From assembly GCA_014529385.2 (NCBI GenBank), contig CM043944.1, positions 45,204,268-45,268,267 of the forward strand: 64,000 bases of DNA. The letters are read 5' to 3'. Source of the stretch: Adiantum capillus-veneris (taxonomy: Eukaryota; Streptophyta; Polypodiopsida; Polypodiales; Pteridaceae). Numbering within the stretch: position 1 is the first letter of the stretch; each line of letters starts with the position of its first letter. Below the pieces are notes generated by a model. That model was not told the DNA's origin and did not search any database. It saw only the letters and a program-made list of their open reading frames with translations. Of this stretch, positions 1 to 10,229 are shown piece after piece. Position numbers and translations under genes: made by a program.

Positions 1-491
1 AGCATAAAAATCACCTCAAGCTTTGGACAAGGTTCCCACAACCACTTTAAGCATCTTAGTACCTTATGCTTGGGTAGGATTCCCACCTCGAAATTAGCCC
101 TACCTTGCGTAAGGTCAAAGGACTTTTTAACACTAACTTTTGGATGTCTTTAATGAAGCTAATCCTAAGGTCTTTTAAGCTCCATTAGATGCACTTTGCT
201 CTTTGATAGACTTCCTCTGTTTGGACACCTTATGAGATGTAGCCACCTCTCCTCCTGGTCCCTTGCTCAGGTAAATCTAGAAGCACTTATTGCACATTGC
301 TCTTTGGTAGATCGTCTCCTTTTGGATCCCTATTGAAATGCAACCATTTCTCCTTTTGATCCCCTGTTGAGATAGGTCTACAAGCACATATATATATCCT
401 AACTCTTATTCACCTTTTATCTTCCCATATTAAGTGATCAGTTTAATATGAGAAAATCATTTGTCAAAGATAGATATTATATTTTATGACA
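1..491 (-). repeat. G1 3' LTR, U3 part (runs off the window)
   Basis: On the minus strand the segment starts TGTCATAAAAT just after a purine-rich tract (AAGAGAGAGG), as expected for a 3' LTR. It follows the chromodomain and a short non-coding tail (492-859). A related but shorter copy lies at about 32996-33190, sharing blocks such as the one around 430-465. Positions 192-405 hold two diverged copies of a roughly 106-bp unit beginning TTGCTCTTTG. The R and U5 parts lie outside the window. Only the boundary at 491 is inferred here. Confidence 0.55.
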
Positions 492-859
492 TTACCTCTC
501 TCTTGAAATCATAGTCGTCCTCGACTATGAGGTAGAGAAGATAAAGCCTAGTCATTAGTTCATGTTTCTTAGCGGTAGAGGATCCCTTTTTACCTGACGA
601 CATCATTCTAGAATGGATGACTAATCCATTTGGTGCTTGGGAGACTTAGCTGCCGCAAGCATGTCTGCTCTTTAGTCTATATCATACTTCCAAAGTAGAG
701 TAACAAGTTCTACTTGGTGTTTGGGAGACGTCGTCACCACAAACATGATCCTAAGCATGCATACTTCTTAAATGTTGTGATAATAAAAGAAAGAGAATGA
801 GTCTTATCAGACAAAAACATTGTTCATTTAAAATGCATTTTCATTTGCTTACTATAGTT

Positions 860-2259
860 TAGCATTGTAAGCATTGACAAGGTTCATGTTATCCTTAAGC
901 TAGGTTCCTTGCATCCATCTAGCATCTTTAAAAGGATAATTCTTAAACTTAACAAGATATCATTGGATAATCTTACCTTTTCTTAGTACCTTGTCTTTGT
1001 GTCAAAGAATCGATTCGGGCTACAACACCTCTTCTTGATCTTCGATCTCTAGTGGGTCCTTTATTATTGGTTCTTTTGGTGGATCTCCTTTGTAAGGCTT
1101 GAGTAGGCTCACATGGTTAGCATTATGAATGAGCCAGTGGTTGGGCAACTTTTACTAATAAGCAATCTCATTGATTGGCTTAATAATTTTAAAAGAAAGG
1201 ACCATAGTATCTTTTTGCTAGTTTAGCATAATACTCTTGGTGTCTCGTAGGGTTCTTGCAAATAGTATGCCTTAAACGAGCCTTGAGAAACTTTAGCAAG
1301 ACCCAATCATTTTCCTTAAAGGCTAAGGCTCTTCTGTGCTTATTAGCAGCAGCCCTTTTTGGCTTTGCTGTGAGATGGATATAACCTTTTTAATCTTTGG
1401 AAAAGATTCTTATAAGTCTCGGCTATATTCATCAGCAGAGAAGATCTTCCCATGTACTTTAAGTAGTAAGGGACTTTTGGATCTTCCCTTTTTAATCTCG
1501 AAAGGTGCTTTTCCCATAGAAGTATATACAATGTCATTGTATGCATACTCTAAAAGAGATAGGTACTTCTCTCATTGAGAATGTTGATCTACTTCCATGA
1601 CATAGGCTTTTGGTAGATTCAAGAATCGTTAGATTAGTTATTTCACTGTGGTCATCCGTTTGTGGATGATAGGCCGATAGAGAAATTTACTCTACTTCCT
1701 AAATTTCAAAGGGACACTTCTAGAAATTACTGGTCATTCTAGGATCTTCGTCCGACACTATGGATGTTGGCAAGACTGATACTTGAAAGTTTGAGATCTA
1801 GAGAGGGTTACCGTTTGATGTGCCTTAATAGTCTTTTTGACAAGCATAAAATGTGTTTTCTTGCTAAGCCTATTGACTAAAACAATCCAATTTGCTTCCC
1901 TCGTTCAAATTTCAAATTTTGGTACACCATGCATTTTGAAACATACTCTTGTATGTTTACTTTCATGGTAGACCAACATGAATACATTTCTTCTCCTTGA
2001 AGAGTAGATTATGGAATCCTTCTTTGCCCCATATAAGGAGAAGCATGGGATTCATACATGACTTTGTTATTGTATGGGTGAGTAACACATAGCCTATTGC
2101 CGTTTGGAAGATAACCATCCTTCAAGGTGAATCATTCTTTGGTTCTTCCCTAATGCAAAGGTTGTAATTACCTACTTAAAGTCTTGGTCAGTAGCATACT
2201 CATCTATCATAAAAGATAGATCATTGTGAGTTACTATAGACACCACATTTACCCTTTGC
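860..2259 (-). pseudogene. G1 integrase and chromodomain, degenerate
   Basis: Conceptual minus-strand translation gives scattered integrase motifs: a YHPQTD-like block with the following Glu near 1640-1680, AYNDIVYTSMGKAPFEI near 1490-1560, and the C-terminal HVSLLKPYKGDPP block near 1070-1110. Next comes a chromodomain with YLVKFKNYPFKDARW at about 900-990. Chromodomains at the integrase C-terminus are known to guide chromovirus integration towards particular chromatin. Numerous stops and frameshifts interrupt the frame, so no protein is expected. 492-859 after the chromodomain holds only a non-coding tail with a diverged duplication around 630-760. Confidence 0.75.
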
Positions 2260-2995
2260 CATTGTGAAAGTGCATTGACCACTTGATTGTGCTTGCCAGC
2301 AACGTGAGCAATATGAAATTTAAATTACGAAAGAAAATTTGCCCGCCTCATTTGTTTGTCAAAAAGCTTGGTTTACGTCATGAAGTTCTTGAGACTTTGT
2401 GATCCATTCGTAGGATGAATGGAGCCCCGAAGAGATAGTGCTTCCATGTGTCCAGGGCATGTAGAACAACTAAAGCTCTTTTTCGTATATGCCCAAGACC
2501 CATTCATCGGCATTGAGCCTTCGGCTCTCATATGCTATGGCATGCCCTTCTTGAAGCAAAACTGCTCCAAGGCAATCACCACAAGCATCACATTGGACCT
2601 CAAATGGCTTTGAGAGACCCGGAAGCATAAGGATTAGTTGAGAGGTAAGCTTCTCTTTGAGCTTGTCAAAAGCATTTTGTTCTTTAGCACTCCATGAGTA
2701 ATTGACGTTCTTCCTTAGTAAGTCATGCAATGGTCCTGCTATTTGAGAGAATTTTTCTATGAAGCGTCTATAGTATGTACACATACCAATAAAGCTTCTT
2801 AGCTCATGTAGATTCCTTGGATTAGGCCATGCTTTTATTACCTCCAACTTTGATGGATTCATACATATACCATCTTGAGAGATAATGTGACCTAAATATT
2901 GAATCTCTTGTAGAAAAAATTCACTTTTCTTTTGTTTAATGAAAAGTGTATTCTCTCTTACAACTTGAAAGATTACCTGGAGGTGTCACTTGACT
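2260..2995 (-). pseudogene. G1 reverse transcriptase C-part and RNase H
   Basis: The open part (2470-2862) carries RSFIGMCTYYRRFI and the start of RNase H with the catalytic first Asp in QCDACGDCLGAVL. In frame just upstream, 2863-2985 encodes FLQEIQYLGHIISQDGI, a hallmark gypsy RT thumb block. Further downstream a degraded stretch (about 2260-2340) retains the RNase H ending resembling HVAGKHNQVVNALS. The N-terminal half of this RT lies at 13890-14240, on the other side of copia C1. Stops prevent expression. Confidence 0.85.
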
Positions 2996-3187
2996 TGAAG
3001 CAGTACGAGTGGAAGTGCGACGCGAGAGAGAGTGCAAGAAGAAGAGCACGACGATATGGTGAACTCGCTCTACTGTAATGTGTAGAGCATAGTGAGTTCT
3101 TATTAGGTTTTTACAAAAGAATATGTGTACATACCTGGCGGCCCGCCCACTTACCTGGGCGACCACATTGGGCTTTATACCCCAACA
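2996..3187 (-). repeat. C1 3' LTR
   Basis: 192 bp, beginning TGTTGGGGTATAAAG on the minus strand and ending CTTCA. It pairs with 13698-13889. A polypurine tract abuts it at 3188-3198. Confidence 0.92.
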
Positions 3188-3198
3188 ACCTCCCACTT
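3188..3198 (-). other. C1 polypurine tract
   Basis: The minus strand reads AAGTGGGAGGT directly before the TGTTGG start of the 3' LTR. This is the usual plus-strand priming site of copia elements. The same tract precedes the C5 LTR at 57918-57928. Confidence 0.8.
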
Positions 3199-3276
3199 AA
3201 ATTCCAATGTGGTACTTTAAGTGTGAGAGAAGCTACTATACAAGCTAATATACAAGAGATGTAGAGAAGTGATGTA

Positions 3277-4891
3277 CTACCCTACACCTAACTGCTTGCG
3301 AAAATGCGCAAAGCTCTCTGAGGGAAGTCCTTTTGTAAGTAGATCAGCAGGATTTTCTGTGGTGTGAACTTTGACAAGCTGAAGTTGCTTATCCTCGAGC
3401 ATTTCCCTGATGAAATGATACTTCACATCCACATGCTTTGTCTTTGAGTGATAAACTGGATTGCGAGCCAATTGTATAGCACTTTGACTATCACAATATA
3501 ACACAGGCATCTCTTCTTTGATTCCCAAGTCTGTTACTAGTCGATTAAGCCAAATTGATTCTTTGCATGCCTCTAATGCTGCAACATATTCAGCCTCTGT
3601 AGTAGACTGAGTAACACAATCTTGTAATCTAGAACGCCATGATACTGCTCCACCAGCCAATGTAAAGACATACCCTGACGTAGACCTTCGGTTGTCTAAG
3701 TCACCTGCATAATCTGAGTCTATAAAACCCTTTACACTTAGCTCCTGACTCCCATAGCATATACGCATACTCTTTGTAGCTTTCAGGTATCTCAATATTC
3801 CTTTCACTGCCTCCCAATGTTTCTTGCCTGGGTTTGACATGTATCGACTTACTACTCCACTGCAAATGCAATGTCTGGGCGAGTAGCAATCATTGCATAC
3901 ATCAAACTACCCACTGCAGACGCATATGGAATCTTATCCATTTCAGCCTGTTCTTCCTCAGACACAAGACAATCTTGTTTGCTAAGTTTCACATATGGTG
4001 GCAATGAAACACTCAGTGCCTTTCCCTTCTCCATATTGAAACGTTGCAAAACCTTGTCAATATACTCTGTTTGAGATAACCAAATCAACTTCTTTGATCT
4101 GTCTCTCTCAATGCGCATACCAAGTATATGACTTGCCTCACCCATGTCTTTCATGTCAAACGATTTTGCCATCTTTGACTTCAAAGCTGAAATTTCTTCC
4201 AAGTGCTTGCCAGCAATCAACATGTCATCCACATACAAAATAAGGATCAGCCAACTACCATCCTTAGCCTTCTTTGTATATAGACAGTGATCGAACTCAC
4301 TACGTTTGTAGCCTTGAGAAAGCATAAACTTGTGGAATTTATGGTACCATGCCCTCGGTGATTGTTTTAAGCCATAAAGACTCTTTAACAACTGGCATAC
4401 CCAATCTTCCTTGCCTTTCTCAACAAACCCTTCTGGCTGCTGCATGTAAATTTCCACATCTAAATCACCATGCAAGAACGCTGTCTTGACATCCATTTGG
4501 TGCAACACCAAATCTAATATGGCAACCAATGCAAGAAAGCATCTCAATGCAGTCATCTTGACCACTGGAGAGAAGACTTCATCAAAGTCAATGCCTTGTT
4601 CTTGCTTAAAGCCCTTGGCAACAAGCCTTGCTTTGTACTTTGGCTGACTATCATGAGCGGTGATCTTATACCTGTAAACCCATTTACAGGGTAGAGCCTT
4701 TTTGCCCCGTGGTAATTTAACTAGCTTCCATGTCTGGTTTTTATGCAGAGCTGTCATCTCTGACTGCATGGCCAATTGCCAATTCCCGGAGTCCTTCATT
4801 TGCACTGCTTCCTTGTAACATGAAGGCTCATTGCAATCAGTCAACATGACATAGTTCATAGATGGAACAAACCTATCAGGAGGTCGCGTGA
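3277..4891 (-). pseudogene. C1 reverse transcriptase and RNase H (pol C-half)
   Basis: This is the second half of the C1 polyprotein, resuming right after the nested element at 4891. The RT has KWVYRYKI, KARLVAKGF, MDVKTAFLHGDL, LYGLKQSPRAWY and an intact catalytic YVDD in LILYVDDMLIAG. RNase H follows with DSDYAGD, STTEAEYVA and YCDSQSAIQLA, ending with ADLLTKGLP. A one-base loss in a G run near 3854 shifts the frame between RT and RNase H, so the two now sit in separate frames (3852-4891 and 3277-3840). The catalytic residues themselves are retained. Residues encoded above 4891 belong to the inserted LTR. Confidence 0.93.
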
Positions 4892-5142
4892 TGTGCGCTC
4901 CTTGCCGCACTGTCGAAGCAAGGGACTTGCCAATACACCGTATGCGAGCCACAAACGGCTCCAAGCACACAACAAGCCTAAACTAGCAAGCTCAAGAAAA
5001 CAAAGGGTGTGTCACTCACCGCTCTACGCTCGCCTTCGTGGTGGATTCCTCGCCGCGATGAAGAAGAAGCTGCAGTCGTGCCGCGCTCAACCGCTTCGCC
5101 GCCGTCGTGCCTTCGCAATGCTCGATCGCACACACACTCTCC

Positions 5143-5174
<32 letters not shown>

Positions 5175-5468
5175 AAGAGGTGAAGAAGAAGAAGATGGAG
5201 ATGGAGCAAGAGCACTCTTCAATTGCACAAATGAGAGAATGAGTAAAAATTAGGTTTAGTTGGCTTTTATAGGAGCTCACCCCATTCACACTTGGGCGCC
5301 CATGCTTAACCAACTAATCCCTTGAATGTCCAAGTTAAAGTGCGCCTCTCATCGGCGATCACTCTACCTTTCCCTATTGGTCCGACAAGCCCGGTACCTG
5401 ACTCTACCAAATACATAATACACGTCCATCGTAGGTGATCAGGTGTCCGTGTGCCGTGAGGGTTAACA
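4892..5468 (-). repeat. 3' LTR of the LARD-like element
   Basis: TGTGCGCTCC...GGGTTAACA on the plus strand. It includes a (TC)n(AC)n microsatellite at about 5143-5173 and a minus-strand TATA-like box TATAAAAGCC at 5262-5271. It is almost identical to 9655-10229, which implies very recent insertion. Confidence 0.94.
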
Positions 5469-5469
5469 T

Positions 5470-5480
5470 GCCCCCCTTCC
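5470..5480 (-). other. Polypurine tract of the LARD-like element
   Basis: The minus strand reads GGAAGGGGGGCA immediately upstream of the 3' LTR, the expected plus-strand primer. Confidence 0.75.
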
Positions 5481-7099
5481 TGATGTAGATTCCGTCCTCG
5501 GAAGCTATTGAGTTGAAGCTGGTTCGTCGAGGTGGAAGAGCATTTGAGATGAATGTCCTTAGCCTTCTTCAGTCACTGCAAAATCAAACAACATTGGCAC
5601 AGTAATTGCATTCTCTTAAAAAGCATATGCAGTTTTAGGTAGACACGTTGATTGGTCAAAGAATTTCAAACAATTTGTTAGCAATGAACATTAAATTGCA
5701 ATGTAATCAAATGCATAAACAGATGTAAAGGCAAAAAATTAAACAAGTCTGGGGTCACTAATTTGACGGTCGAAAAGCACTAGAGATCGAATATTAATAC
5801 CATGGGTAAGCTTCTTAACTTTCTGTGGTCAATTAAGTTGTTTAATCGCGAGAGCCAAGTATTCATGTTCAAGGGCTGACTAGAGGCTATATCTAGAAAA
5901 CCTTGTAGTTAAGCTACCATAAAAGGAATTTCTCATGAAATCATCGCCTGACTGATTACTTTTTCTTTGACCCCCCAAGGTCTTTTCACAATGATTCAAT
6001 TATGATGTGTGTGCTTATTTTGTATGCCTTGGGTTTTTTGCTTTTCAAGGAAAAGCGCCCACACTGGGAACCTCTAGGGCTCTAGTACCATAGGCAATAC
6101 ATGTGAGTGAAGTACCAAATCAAGCTGAGATTTCTCTTCCAGCTTAAAATTTTACATTGTGGCACTTTGATTTTTTGCTTGTTCATTTTCAGCATTTAAT
6201 TTTGTAACTTTGGGGGGTCATATAACACTGTTACATTCCCCAGGCTCATCACATTAGTAAACTCCCTTTATAATACTTAAGCTAAAGGTCAATAGGGTTA
6301 AGCCCACTAGAAAGCCCTAGTACATTTCATACAATGCTGCCTAAATCGGATTAAGAACCTAAGTAACCATTGCTTATTAGGAAGGCATTCCCCATGGTAT
6401 TAAGAGAAGATTTCTAATACCTAGCTTGGTCAAACTAGCTTAGTCGGACTGCTTGATTTTTACACCTAAACAAGTGATTATGACAAAAGATTGCATTGAA
6501 TTAAATGTTGGTTACTAAGCCAATGCGCTGAATATTATGCTACCAATCACAATCAAAGCAGACAAACATGGATGCAAAAAGATAAGGGCAATGCTAATGG
6601 ACAAGAAACACCTGTTTGTGTGGATGGTCGCGCTTGATTTGAAGTGTGAACGAGAGAAAGGTTCCATGAAGGTCCAAATCCTATCAATAGCAACACGCTC
6701 CTGTACACACTATGAAACAAAAGGAATACCTCCAGGAGGCACATCAGTGGGAAAAGAGAACTTTTCTAATCACTCAACTCTAAAACAGAAACACTCCTAT
6801 CGTACTAATCTTACCTACCCTCCATCACTCAAGTGATGAGGATCAAAGGTGTTTTATGGCATAGGTTTCTGTTTCACTGTACCAAATGTGACATGTGTAG
6901 GTCTGAGTCAATGTTTTGACTTTTATTGTGCATACTCATTTGCTAATTGCTCTTGCTCTTTTTTTTTTTTTTTTTTGTGAGTATAAAGCTTTATATGTAC
7001 ATTCCCTAAGATTGGTGATTGAGAGGTCAGGGAAAAAGGTTGAGAGGGAAACAAATGAATGATGACTGTCAGCAAACACTCCCCCCTTCCTTGGGTAGA
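5481..7099 (-). other. Non-coding 3' interior of the LARD-like element
   Basis: About 1.6 kb between the ORF stop and the polypurine tract. No long ORF and no pol motif is visible on either strand. A T-run lies at 6960-6976. The region seems to be structural or packaging sequence, or the remains of a lost pol, but nothing in it shows which. Confidence 0.6.
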
Positions 7100-8623
7100 T
7101 CATACCTTTTGAAATGAGCTTGTCACCCTTTGAAACCAATTATTCCAGTTGGTAATAGGTGAGGATTTTTGCCAGTAGTTTTCTACTACCCTAGGTGCCT
7201 TGTCAAGTTGCAACGGTGGTAAGGTACTCTCCCAGGATCGAACTTGAAGTGGTTCATCAGGTGATTCTTGAACACTGGGAGGTGTGGATTCTTTTGTAGC
7301 TTCATGGAGGTCCACTACTATAGATGGAGGCTGTATAGAAGCTTTTACCTCTATGGATGTATTACATGATGAGCTAGAATCTTCATGGGACTCCCCCCTT
7401 CCTGAGCTAGGTGGAACAAATCGTTCTTTCTTTGGTACCCAAACTAGCTCGGGAGCAGGTGTGTAGCATTCTGTGATTTTTTTCTTTCCATGATCATTGA
7501 TTCGTTTTGGAACTAAGGGATTGGGTTTACATGGGTCAGGTGACAGGTAAGAGCACAATCTACGTTTTGGCACCCAGATTTGATCATTTCCTTGATAGTA
7601 GCCTTGGGCTTCCAATAGTCGTTTAGGGATCCATCGCAACATTTTCTTACTTTTCTTGGAGCGAGTGGTACGGTTCTTGCTAGGTTTCCGTTTTTTTGCA
7701 TCAACCATGCTCACTACAGAGGTTTTAGGGACCCACTTATATGTTTTCTCTGTTATATTAGGATGGTTCTTGTGTGTCTCAAGCTTTCTTTCAACTACAT
7801 TAGTTGAAGCTCTAGAGAGTTGGGCTATGGGGACGTATGGTTCAACCTCCTGGACATGCAATGTCTTGGGTTTTATTTCCTTGGGCAATATCTGAGGGAC
7901 TATGGATTGAGTGGTAGGGCTAAGAGTTGGTTTTTGCGTTGTAACACCCCCAGTCCCCCAATCAATAGTGCATTTGGTGGCTATCATCCACGTGCGGCCT
8001 AGGTTTATATTACCCTCCATAGTTCCAGTAGGCATGACCAAAAAGTCTTGAGCTACCACCCCATTGTCATAACTGACAGAAGTGTGCCAGATTCCAAAAA
8101 CCGCAGTTTTTTTCTTGTTGACACCCTTGACTTGGATAATACTCTCAGATAGAGGTGGCTTCCCTAACTGACACCACACCCCATAGGATAACAGATTGTA
8201 TTTAGCACCCGTGTCCAATAAGGCGTTATATAGCACTTTTCCATAGGCACTATTTAACTCAATGGGGTATCGTAGAGGTGTGTCAGAGTCCAACCCATCC
8301 TCTTCGTGTGCTTCATTTGCATCAGGTTCCGAGCGAGTAGCTCTACCTAATGTTTCCATGAAACGGCTAAACATACTAGTACTAGGCTGTGGAGCTTCGG
8401 GAGGTGCATGGCCTTCTCTCACAGTGTTTTGGGTAGGGTATGCTTCCATGATTTCTGAGTCAGAGGAGGAATCACTAGCGGCTATTTTAGGGTCTTGGGT
8501 GGTGCTACCTTGTGTCCCCGCTGAGGGTCTAGAGCTTATCGTGGATGGGTAATGGGTATCCGTATGAACAGAGGCACTCTCAATATGCTCGTGTTCTAGC
8601 ACCCGCCCAGAGCGTAAGTGCAT
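7100..8623 (-). CDS. 507-aa protein with retroviral-type aspartic protease motif and WVPK repeats
   Basis: An intact ORF, the only one in the young element. The start MHLRSGR resembles the N-termini of some plant gypsy polyproteins. Residues 20-115 are Ser/Thr/Glu-rich and probably disordered. Residues 130-212 look like a retropepsin: LYNALLDTGAKYNLLS (catalytic Asp137 in DTGA) and a later NINLGRTWM block resembling the second conserved element. A Lys/Arg-rich stretch (310-327, KKRKPSKN... ) could be a nuclear or RNA-binding signal. Five W/L-V/I-P-K repeats start at residues 297, 331, 350, 370 and 395. There is no zinc knuckle, RT or integrase. It may be a relic gag-protease or a dedicated factor of the element; expression and function are inference. 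Confidence 0.75.
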   Translation of the reverse strand: MHLRSGRVLEHEHIESASVHTDTHYPSTISSRPSAGTQGSTTQDPKIAASDSSSDSEIMEAYPTQNTVREGHAPPEAPQPSTSMFSRFMETLGRATRSEPDANEAHEEDGLDSDTPLRYPIELNSAYGKVLYNALLDTGAKYNLLSYGVWCQLGKPPLSESIIQVKGVNKKKTAVFGIWHTSVSYDNGVVAQDFLVMPTGTMEGNINLGRTWMIATKCTIDWGTGGVTTQKPTLSPTTQSIVPQILPKEIKPKTLHVQEVEPYVPIAQLSRASTNVVERKLETHKNHPNITEKTYKWVPKTSVVSMVDAKKRKPSKNRTTRSKKSKKMLRWIPKRLLEAQGYYQGNDQIWVPKRRLCSYLSPDPCKPNPLVPKRINDHGKKKITECYTPAPELVWVPKKERFVPPSSGRGESHEDSSSSCNTSIEVKASIQPPSIVVDLHEATKESTPPSVQESPDEPLQVRSWESTLPPLQLDKAPRVVENYWQKSSPITNWNNWFQRVTSSFQKV

Positions 8624-9632
8624 GTGCTTTTGATACCCTAAGGTGTCAAAAAGCTGCTCTAGGAGGCCTTGTGACTAGTTTTTAGCGTGTTTTTTGTTTG
8701 TTTTTTTGCTAGATTTTTTTGAGCGTGTCGTGGAATGGGCCGTGTGATAGCTCAAAACGAGCGTATCGGTCAGAGGGTCGTGCCGTGCTTTACAGCCCTC
8801 CGTTTGGTCACTCTATGCCCTCGGAATCCCTAAAACTGTCAATTTCCAGTAGGGAACTAGGCCCAAACTAGAAAGTCTAAGGGTGCAAGTGGGAAGAGAA
8901 AGGAGGAGAGTGGAGGACTTGTCCCACATGCTCTCATTCTCTCTTGAGGGAGTAGGGTATATATATAAGAGTGAGTCTAGTATATATCATAAGACTGAGG
9001 ACTAAGGCCTGGGCTTGGGCTTGGGCTTGGGCTTGGGAAAATGATCCCGATCCCGATCTACCTTTTATACAAACCAACCCGTACGTTTTAAGAGTCGTGT
9101 TTTTTATTTTCGCTTTGAAAAATTTTATTTTTTTTCAAAAAATTTTTTTTTTTTTTTAACCTTTTTTTTTTTTTTTGATGCAGAAAAAGCAGCAATTAAA
9201 AAAATGCAGAAAAACGCAAAAAAGCAGAAATTGCAGAAAACTGTCAGAAAAACGCAGAAAATGCAGAAAAACCGCAAAAAAATGCAGAAATTGCACAGAA
9301 ATTGCTGAAAATGCAGAAAATGCAGAAAAAACGCAGAAATTGCAGAAAATACAGAAAAAACGCAGAAATTGCAGAAAATACAGAAAAAACGCAGAAATTG
9401 CAGAAAATTGACAGAAATGCAGAAAATTGCAGAAATTGAAAACGCCGAACTTGAAAACGCAGAAATTGCAGAAATTGAAAAACGCAGACAACAGCAGAAA
9501 TTGAAACTTGACAGCAATTGCAGAAAACGCAAAAAACAGAAACCTTCCACACACTCCTTCCCTGCCTTTCCTATGATAGAAATTGCACCACAAGGAAGCG
9601 TAAAGTGCTAACCGAGCTTAGTGTAGGGCATA
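8624..9632 (-). other. Leader of the LARD-like element
   Basis: About 1 kb between the primer site and the ORF, with no gag ORF. It contains four TTGGGC hexamers (about 9010-9038), A/T homopolymers (9119-9176) and the A-rich CAGAAA array listed separately. It would be the 5' untranslated leader of the genomic RNA. Confidence 0.6.
9175..9560 (-). repeat. A-rich degenerate tandem array, unit GCAGAAATTGCAGAAAA
   Basis: Short units built on CAGAAA, such as GCAGAAATTGCAGAAAAT and ACAGAAAAAACGCAG, repeat for almost 400 bp. The plus strand is strongly purine-rich. Apparent Cys/Phe-rich or Lys/Arg-rich ORFs over it are by-products of the repeat in all frames. Confidence 0.85.
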
Positions 9633-9650
9633 TCCCCGGCAGCGGCGCCA
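9633..9650 (-). other. Primer binding site, tRNA-Asp type
   Basis: The minus strand reads TGGCGCCGCTGCCGGGGA four bases inside the 5' LTR. It complements the 3' end of plant tRNA-Asp (TCCCCGGCAACGGCGCCA) with one mismatch. Copia elements in this window use initiator-Met tRNA instead. Confidence 0.8.
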
Positions 9651-9654
9651 AAAA

Positions 9655-9899
9655 TGTGCGCTCCTTGCCGCACTGTCGAAGCAAGGGACTTGCCAATACA
9701 CCGTATGTGAGCCACAAACGGCTCCAAGCACACAACAAGCCTAAACTAGCAAGCTCAAGAAAACAAAGGGTGTGTCACTCACCGCTCTACGCTCGCCTTC
9801 GTGGTGGATTCCTCGCCGCGATGAAGAAGAAGCTGCAGTCGTGCCGCGCTCAACCGCTTCGCCGCCGTCGTGCCTTCGCAATGCTCGATCGCACACACA

Positions 9900-9935
<36 letters not shown>

Positions 9936-10229
9936 AGGAGGTGAAGAAGAAGAAGATGGAGATGGAGCAAGAGCACTCTTCAATTGCACAAATGAGAGAA
10001 TGAGTAAAAATTAGGTTTAGTTGGCTTTTATAGGAGCTCACCCCATTCACACTTGGGCGCCCATGCTTAACCAACTAATCCCTTGAATGTCCAAGTTAAA
10101 GTGCGCCTCTCATCGGCGATCACTCTACCTTTCCCTATTGGTCCGACAAGCCCGGTACCTGACTCTACCAAATACATAATACACGTCCATCGTAGGTGAT
10201 CAGGTGTCCGTGTGCCGTGAGGGTTAACA
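9655..10229 (-). repeat. 5' LTR of the LARD-like element
   Basis: 575 bp partner of 4892-5468, with the TATA-like box at 10023-10032 (minus strand). It is followed on the plus strand by the target duplication CGTGA. Confidence 0.94.

Larger units (their letters stand above)
4892..10229 (-). mobile_element. Young non-autonomous LTR retrotransposon (LARD-like) nested in C1
   Basis: LTRs of 577 bp (4892-5468) and 575 bp (9655-10229) are almost identical: two substitutions seen by eye plus a length change in the TC/AC microsatellite. Exact 5-bp target duplications CGTGA lie at 4887-4891 and 10230-10234. The primer site matches tRNA-Asp and a polypurine tract precedes the 3' LTR. The 4.2-kb interior holds one intact 507-codon ORF and no RT, RNase H or integrase, so mobility would need proteins from another element. 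The tRNA-Asp primer site points to gypsy-type parentage. Confidence 0.92.

Noticed and set aside
5009-5313. ORFs in both strands around 4.9-5.3 kb and the same ones at 9.7-10.1 kb
   Set aside because: They lie within the two LTRs and include the TC/AC microsatellite; duplicated because the LTR is duplicated.
9125-9593. Long Phe/Cys-rich and Lys/Arg-rich ORFs in several frames
   Set aside because: They are translations of the CAGAAA tandem array; all frames stay open because of the repeat.
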